A stretch of 64,000 nucleotides of DNA from SIG78 sp045635745 (GTDB taxonomy: Bacteria > Verrucomicrobiota > Lentisphaeria > Victivallales > Victivallaceae), in assembly GCA_045635745.1 (NCBI GenBank), contig JAZTWG010000033.1, positions 3,330 to 67,329 on the forward strand, written 5' to 3'. Made by a program: the position numbers and the translations under genes. Shown one piece after another: positions 60,136 to 64,000 of the stretch; within the stretch, counting starts at the first letter, position 1; each line of letters begins with the position of its first letter. Below the pieces are notes generated by a model. That model was not told where the DNA came from. It saw only the letters and a list, made by a program, of their open reading frames with translations, and ran no database searches.

Positions 60136-60537
60136 ATGGGAGGAAGAGGGACAAGTTATGGCGGAAGAAGAGGACGGGCACCGAGAGGATACCGGACTGT
60201 GGGGAAGGCTCATAGCATACCGATTATAAAAAGTTCAGATCCCAAAGGAAAAATACTGCCGACAACAGCAAAACCGAATTCGCAATATTTAGGGATGAAT
60301 AAACGAGGTGAAATAAAACAATTAAGAGTCTATGACAAACAGGGAAAAGTCAAAATGGATATTGATTGGCAACATTCTTTTGATGGGCATCCTGTAGGAA
60401 CTGTACATAGCCATAAATGGAAGGGCTCCAATCGAACATTAGGGCATTCACCTTTAACAAGATCAGAGATTTCAAAATTTAAAAAAGCAATAGAAGAAGC
60501 CACTGGCAGAAAGGATTTAATATGGGAATGGAAGTAA
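60136..60537 (+). CDS. Gly/Arg-leader His-rich protein, possible phage-type toxin
   Basis: The 133-residue product opens with MGGRGTSYGGRRGRAPRG, the kind of Gly-Arg leader seen on some phage head-associated proteins. The C-terminal half, VYDKQGKVKMDIDWQHSFDG followed by HPVGTVHSHKW, has an ordered set of His and Asp like small nuclease or toxin domains of polymorphic-toxin or phage-encoded proteins. I cannot name the family. The gene begins four bases after the DUF4417 stop and its end overlaps the next gene by 16 bases, an arrangement typical of a toxin followed by a neutralising protein. Function is inferred, not shown. Confidence 0.45.
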   Translation: MGGRGTSYGGRRGRAPRGYRTVGKAHSIPIIKSSDPKGKILPTTAKPNSQYLGMNKRGEIKQLRVYDKQGKVKMDIDWQHSFDGHPVGTVHSHKWKGSNRTLGHSPLTRSEISKFKKAIEEATGRKDLIWEWK

Positions 60538-60815
60538 AAACTGCGTTAGACAAATTTTATGCAGTATTTGATAATTCAGAAATGGATGATGTATTTTTCG
60601 AGTATAATGGATTGAGTTATCAGTTGAGTTATTGTGGACATTATATTTGGACAGAAAATTCAGAAGATGGAAATGATCCGTGGGAATATTGTTTTGGAGA
60701 AAACGGCAAAGAATTATTTGAGGCTGTTTTGAATTCCAAGGTAAATCAGGCTCGTGATAAAACCATCCGGGAAATTCTGTCTGAATTGCCGCCGGAAGCA
60801 ATCTGGCTGGGGTAA
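60522..60815 (+). CDS. Small acidic protein, possible immunity-type partner
   Basis: This 97-residue protein is very acidic, with no known domain. It begins with MGMEVKTALDKFYAVFDNSEMDDVFFEYNGL and ends with NQARDKTIREILSELPPEAIW. It overlaps the end of the His-rich gene, and a second, broken copy follows 12 bases downstream. AAGGA lies about six bases before ATG 60522. Small acidic proteins directly after a candidate toxin, present in more than one copy, are typical of immunity genes. That is an inference from position and charge only. Confidence 0.5.
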   Translation: MGMEVKTALDKFYAVFDNSEMDDVFFEYNGLSYQLSYCGHYIWTENSEDGNDPWEYCFGENGKELFEAVLNSKVNQARDKTIREILSELPPEAIWLG

Positions 60816-60826
60816 AAAGATTTGAT

Positions 60827-61111
60827 ATGGATATGGAAGTAAAAACGGCGTTGGATAAATTTTACAATATTTTTGATAATCCTCAAAAATATGATTTATT
60901 TTTTTATTACAACGGGTTGAGGTAGCAATTAAGTTCAGGTGGGTATATCTTAACAGAAAGAGAAGAAGATTGCGAAGATGAACAAGAATACGGTTTTGAT
61001 GAACATGGGAAAGAACTTGCAGAAGCGATCCTCGATTCCATAGTAAATCAAAATCGTGATAAAACCATCCGGGAAATACTTTCGGAATTGCCCCCAGAGG
61101 CAATGAAGTAA
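60827..61111 (+). pseudogene. Nonsense-mutated copy of the small acidic gene
   Basis: Translating from ATG 60827 gives MDMEVKTALDKFYNIFDN, clearly a copy of the gene just upstream, and then DLFFYYNGLR followed by TAG at 60923-60925. The intact copy has a Tyr codon at this point (LSYQLS versus LR-stop-QLS). The frame stays open after the TAG to TAA 61109-61111 and ends with NQNRDKTIREILSELPPEAMK. No other frameshift is seen, so a single base change separates it from an open gene. It is called a pseudogene; readthrough of the TAG cannot be excluded. Confidence 0.85.
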
Positions 61112-61148
61112 AATAAAATCCTTTTGGATAACCTTTATGCGAAACTTT

Positions 61149-61191
61149 AATGGCACTTTTTTCTGTCTGACCGGCAGAAAAAAGTGCCATT
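61149..61191. terminator. Bidirectional terminator
   Basis: Seventeen-base perfect arms (AATGGCACTTTTTTCTG at 61149-61165 and its complement at 61175-61191) with a nine-base loop lie between convergent genes. Each strand has a T-rich arm, so it should serve both directions. Confidence 0.8.
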
Positions 61192-61218
61192 TGAATATAT
61201 CCTCTCCCTGAAGTGATT

Positions 61219-62307
61219 TCAGATCAAAAATTCCTGCATTGCTCGGGCAAAAGCCTGTTTGCCGCGATCCGGGATATTAGCAGTTTGAATAGTCGGCGCG
61301 GCAGGCTGTTCATCTTTTTCGATCAGCCGCTTAAAGTCTTTGATGATCACATTTTCGGAATTGCTTTCATCACAAATCAGCGGTCCGGTAAATTCGCCAA
61401 CCCGCCAGACTTGCATATTATCGATCACAATATTACTGATTTCGCCCACGCCGTCGTGGTGATCCGCTTCGTTGAAAAGCGGAGTGCGGCAATAGCGGGC
61501 AGCATCCATATTGATGGCAAATTTCAGACAGCCGACGCGGATATTTTCAAAACGGATATTGCGGATGGGGGCAGTTACGCTCAACATTCTTATGGCAGTG
61601 TAGCAGCTTTCGGCATAGATGTTGCGGAAAATCAGATTTTCGATCGGTCCCCGCAGCAGATCCCGGTTTTCAAGCCTTTCCAGCGAGTCATCTGCATTAA
61701 GCGCAAGCATGTCATCGGTTGTCTGCATGGGAGTAAGCGCAGTGATATTTTCGATCAAACCGTTGCGGACAAAGCCGCTGAAATGCAAGCCATCCTGATT
61801 GAACCCGCTGGGTTCGCCCCGGAAACCGATATTGCGGATAGTAAAATTTTCGATCTTGCCCAGACGCACAAAAAATGTCACCGAATCAGCTACGATCAAA
61901 TCTTCCAGCATCAGATCGCTGACATTAAAAAAGTTCAAAACAGCACCGCTCCAGGCGTTGGGAGCAAAAAGATCCGGATTTTTGGTATTGTACTTGCCCT
62001 GATGATTACCATCCCAAATGCCGCCATGCAGCACAATATTGCAGTTGCCATCTGCAAGATTGCGGTTGCTTAAAAGAAAATCCCCCTGTTTTTTAGGTGT
62101 ATCACCGCACGAAAATATCCTGGCTTGGGGATGTGCTTCGATCCGGGTATGTGAGGAAACCAGCAAGGTTGCAGTTATCCGGTACATGCCCTCCGGGATC
62201 TCCACAATATCAGCTCCATGATCGAGAGCTTTCTGAATAGCTGCGGAGTCATCCGCAATGCCATCGCCGATCACACCAAAATTTTTCACATTTATCGAAA
62301 CTGCCAT
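61219..62307 (-). CDS. Right-handed beta-helix protein, pectate lyase/GH28-like
   Basis: This 362-residue protein has the pectate-lyase superfamily opening INVKNFGVIGDGIADDSAAIQKALDHGADIVEIPEGMYRI and then successive beta-helix turns (FNVSDLMLEDLIVADS, KIENFTIRNIGFRG, PIENLIFRNIYAES, PIRNIRFENIRVG). The GH28-type Asp residues are suggested by NQDGLHFSG and TTDDMLALN, so it may be a polygalacturonase-type hydrolase. It has no signal peptide, which suggests an intracellular oligosaccharide substrate. It converges with the islet genes across the bidirectional terminator. Confidence 0.82.
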   Translation of the reverse strand: MAVSINVKNFGVIGDGIADDSAAIQKALDHGADIVEIPEGMYRITATLLVSSHTRIEAHPQARIFSCGDTPKKQGDFLLSNRNLADGNCNIVLHGGIWDGNHQGKYNTKNPDLFAPNAWSGAVLNFFNVSDLMLEDLIVADSVTFFVRLGKIENFTIRNIGFRGEPSGFNQDGLHFSGFVRNGLIENITALTPMQTTDDMLALNADDSLERLENRDLLRGPIENLIFRNIYAESCYTAIRMLSVTAPIRNIRFENIRVGCLKFAINMDAARYCRTPLFNEADHHDGVGEISNIVIDNMQVWRVGEFTGPLICDESNSENVIIKDFKRLIEKDEQPAAPTIQTANIPDRGKQAFARAMQEFLI

Positions 62308-62661
62308 CGTTGATTCTCCTATTTTCAGCAGACAGATATTTTTTCTGCAAATAATATAAATTCGGTATAAAACTTTGTCAAGTTATCGCAGGCAAAAAGA
62401 TTGTCGATCACCACGGTTATGCGTATCTTAAACTTTTTGCTGATAAAACCACCTTTGCCGGGAATCCGGTCGATCAACCCTGCTGTCATATAAATACAAG
62501 TTCACTGATTTTTTCGACAACAAATAAAAATTTATGCAAAAAAACGGGGGTATTGCATCTTTTGTTCGCTGCTGCCGCGCAGCGGCGGTGCGGGACAGCC
62601 GATGCGTTTTTTGCCGTTGTAGATGAGCTACTATCCTGAGCCTTGCTGCGTATCGGTCCAA
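62308..62661. other. Intergenic region between the beta-helix gene and asnB
   Basis: This 354-base region has no likely gene. It contains a GC-rich imperfect inverted repeat (CTGCCGCGCAGCGGCGG near 62570-62588) and a copy of the CCTTGCTGCG repeat core at 62641-62650, also found at 26 kb. It probably holds the promoter of the beta-helix gene. Confidence 0.5.
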
Positions 62662-64000
62662 TTACTTTTCTGTTTGCAGAAAGAGTTCGAGCATCAAAAG
62701 TGAACCCAGAAGTTCGCTGTGATCTTTTTTGAATGAATCGTGTTCTTTGATAACTCCGGCAAGGGCGTTTTTATTCATCCAGTTTCCCCGGATAAGTTCG
62801 CCTTGCAGCAGATTTTCTGCCAGCAGAGTCTTCCACTCATTCCGGAACCAACTGCCAACGGGGACGGCAAAGCCCCTTTTTCTGCCGCCGGCAACTTCCG
62901 GGGCGATCAAATCCTGCAAGGCTTTTCTCAGTACCAGCTTGCGTTTGCCTTTATGCTGTTTGAAATCAAACGGCAATTTTGCGGCAAACTCCACAACATC
63001 CTTATCCAGAAACGGAGATCTTATCTCCAGCGAATGAGCCATACTTGCCCGGTCGGTTTTTACCAGAATATCGTTGACCAGATAACTGTGCAGATCGCAC
63101 TCTGCATAACGTTCTGCCGGGTCGCAGGTGGTGGTTTGAGCCAATATATCGTTCAGATAACGCCCCGCATCCGGCAGCACACCTGATTGCAGTCTTTCGC
63201 CGTAAAGTGCGCGGCGAAAGGCTTCAGTTGCCTGAGTCATAAGCAAGGCATACCGCTGACCGGCGGGAGCAGATGCCAATGTAAGAAAACGAATCAGGCG
63301 TGACCGTGTTGACCGTTTTCCGTGATCGGGAAAAATTGCTCCGGCAGTTGCCGCCAGCATACGCAGGACGGTATGCGGGAGGATTTTTTCCAAACGCGCA
63401 CAATACTGCATGGCTATATAACGCTCATAGCCGCCGAATATTTCATCGGCTCCGTCACCGGAAAGCACCAGTTTGACTTTATCTGCGGCAAATCTGCTCA
63501 AAAGAGCAGTGGGCAATATCGAGAGATCGGCAAATGGTTCACCGCAGCTTGCTGCAAGTTTTTTTAATTCGTCAAAACTCCGGCAGTCAACGAGTTGTGT
63601 GTTATGGAGTATGCCGTGAGCTGTTTTTGCGTTTATCCATTTGACGGTTTTTTCTGCCAGATCGCGCTCATCGTAGCAACTTTCACTGAACCCGATCGTG
63701 AAGGCGTCAAGTTTGCTGCTGCTCTGCTGTGCCGCCAGCATGGAAACGGCTCCGGAATCTACGCCGCCGGAGAGAAAAAGTCCGCACGGAACATCAGAAA
63801 TCAGGCGTTTGCGGACGGCATTGGCAAGTTTTTCCTGCAATGCTTCTGCCGCATCTTCAAAACTTATTGCAAGTTTATTGCTGTAATCAAGCTGCCAGTA
63901 ATTTGAAATAACTTTTCTGCCGTCGGCACTGCACCGCATGACCGATGCCGGCGGCAGGGAAAACACGTTGCGATAGACACTTTCATTGCCGGGAACACAG
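62662..64000 (-). CDS. asnB: Asparagine synthase (glutamine-hydrolysing), 5' end outside the window
   Basis: The visible 445 residues are the C-terminal synthetase half of AsnB, which makes asparagine from aspartate, ATP and glutamine-derived ammonia. The ATP-binding P-loop is FLSGGVDSGAVSMLA, followed by SGDGADEIFGGYERY, DRASMAHSLEIRSPFLDKDVVEFAA and RKRGFAVPVGSWF. Upstream of the first in-frame GTG at 63966 the frame stays open to the window edge and reads VPGNESVYRNVFSLPPA, the end of the N-terminal glutaminase domain, so the start lies beyond base 64000. It may belong to a surface-polysaccharide cluster, as AsnB homologues often do; the neighbouring side cannot be seen. Confidence 0.92.
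   Translation of the reverse strand, partial: CVPGNESVYRNVFSLPPASVMRCSADGRKVISNYWQLDYSNKLAISFEDAAEALQEKLANAVRKRLISDVPCGLFLSGGVDSGAVSMLAAQQSSSKLDAFTIGFSESCYDERDLAEKTVKWINAKTAHGILHNTQLVDCRSFDELKKLAASCGEPFADLSILPTALLSRFAADKVKLVLSGDGADEIFGGYERYIAMQYCARLEKILPHTVLRMLAATAGAIFPDHGKRSTRSRLIRFLTLASAPAGQRYALLMTQATEAFRRALYGERLQSGVLPDAGRYLNDILAQTTTCDPAERYAECDLHSYLVNDILVKTDRASMAHSLEIRSPFLDKDVVEFAAKLPFDFKQHKGKRKLVLRKALQDLIAPEVAGGRKRGFAVPVGSWFRNEWKTLLAENLLQGELIRGNWMNKNALAGVIKEHDSFKKDHSELLGSLLMLELFLQTEK

Noticed and set aside
60714..61190. 158-codon minus-strand frame across the broken acidic gene
   Set aside because: It is the shadow of two plus-strand copies that share clear homology with each other.
58987..61218. 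Direct repeat of the tRNA-Pro 3' end as an attachment site
   Set aside because: I found no second copy of the GTTCGAATCTCGC-type end downstream and no integrase gene, so site-specific integration is not supported.
62428..62661. 77-codon minus-strand frame before the beta-helix gene
   Set aside because: Its sequence comes from the GC-rich inverted repeat and repeat core; no ribosome site and no homology.
1..64000. CRISPR array, rRNA operon, replication origin or complete insertion sequence
   Set aside because: No regular repeat-spacer pattern, no 16S/23S sequence, no DnaA-box cluster and no intact transposase with inverted ends was seen.

Overview
This is a 64 kb stretch of a bacterial chromosome, densely coded, with mid-range GC in most genes and short intergenic gaps. 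The gene content suggests a free-living or gut-type anaerobe of the PVC group, perhaps Lentisphaerota or Verrucomicrobiota. The clues are a Gfo/Idh/MocA oxidoreductase with an unusual C-terminus, a DUF4434 hydrolase-like protein, GH20 and beta-helix carbohydrate enzymes, a formylglycine-generating-enzyme-like lipoprotein and a PurL carrying a PurS-like N-terminus. This placement is inference; no rRNA is present to test it.

Layout. 1-1.4 kb: the end of an S10-type ribosomal operon (rplW-rplB-rpsS), closed by a strong terminator. 1.7-14.3 kb: htpG with a class I amidotransferase, a large DUF349 protein with recO, and a leftward group from the Gfo/Idh oxidoreductase and aspS through an exported protein, a lytic transglycosylase, DUF3047 and a split chromate-type transporter. 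14.4-16.4 kb: a membrane NERD/zinc-ribbon protein and an alpha/beta hydrolase behind an AT-rich leader. 16.4-25.6 kb: the leftward nusA-infB-rbfA-nrnA-truB operon, extended by a His/Cys-cluster protein and an XPD/DinG-type helicase. A candidate terminated small RNA lies just upstream of nusA. 26-33.5 kb: a deacylase, a repeat-like patch, and an eight-gene leftward unit mixing ilvE, panC and hisD with a DMT-type membrane protein, a GNAT-like protein, an HNH protein, an RdgC-like protein and a nitroreductase. 33.6-41.2 kb: an orphan OppF-type ATPase, a LacI regulator with a 28-bp perfect palindrome and a DUF4434 protein, two tandem sugar isomerase-like genes, a pyruvyl transferase, a phosphodiesterase and folB. 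41.3-58.8 kb: tRNA-Lys, rpmB, then rightward housekeeping genes (mazG, gmk, coaC, folD, GH20, ptsN-like, secA, purL, dus). These are followed by a second candidate small RNA, a metallo-hydrolase, a 20-residue-repeat exported protein and the lipoprotein. 58.9-61.2 kb: tRNA-Pro followed by an AT-rich islet. 61.2-64 kb: a beta-helix protein and asparagine synthetase, which runs off the window.

Most of the window is translation, nucleotide and cofactor metabolism. The parts that known families do not explain are the AT-rich islet (HTH fragment, DUF4417 protein, Gly/Arg-leader His-rich protein, a small acidic protein and its nonsense-mutated copy), the two promoter-plus-terminator RNA units, the His/Cys-cluster protein inside the nusA operon, and the lacI palindrome. 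Promoters visible by eye share a form: TTGNNN, 16 or 17 bases, then TATATT or a close variant.
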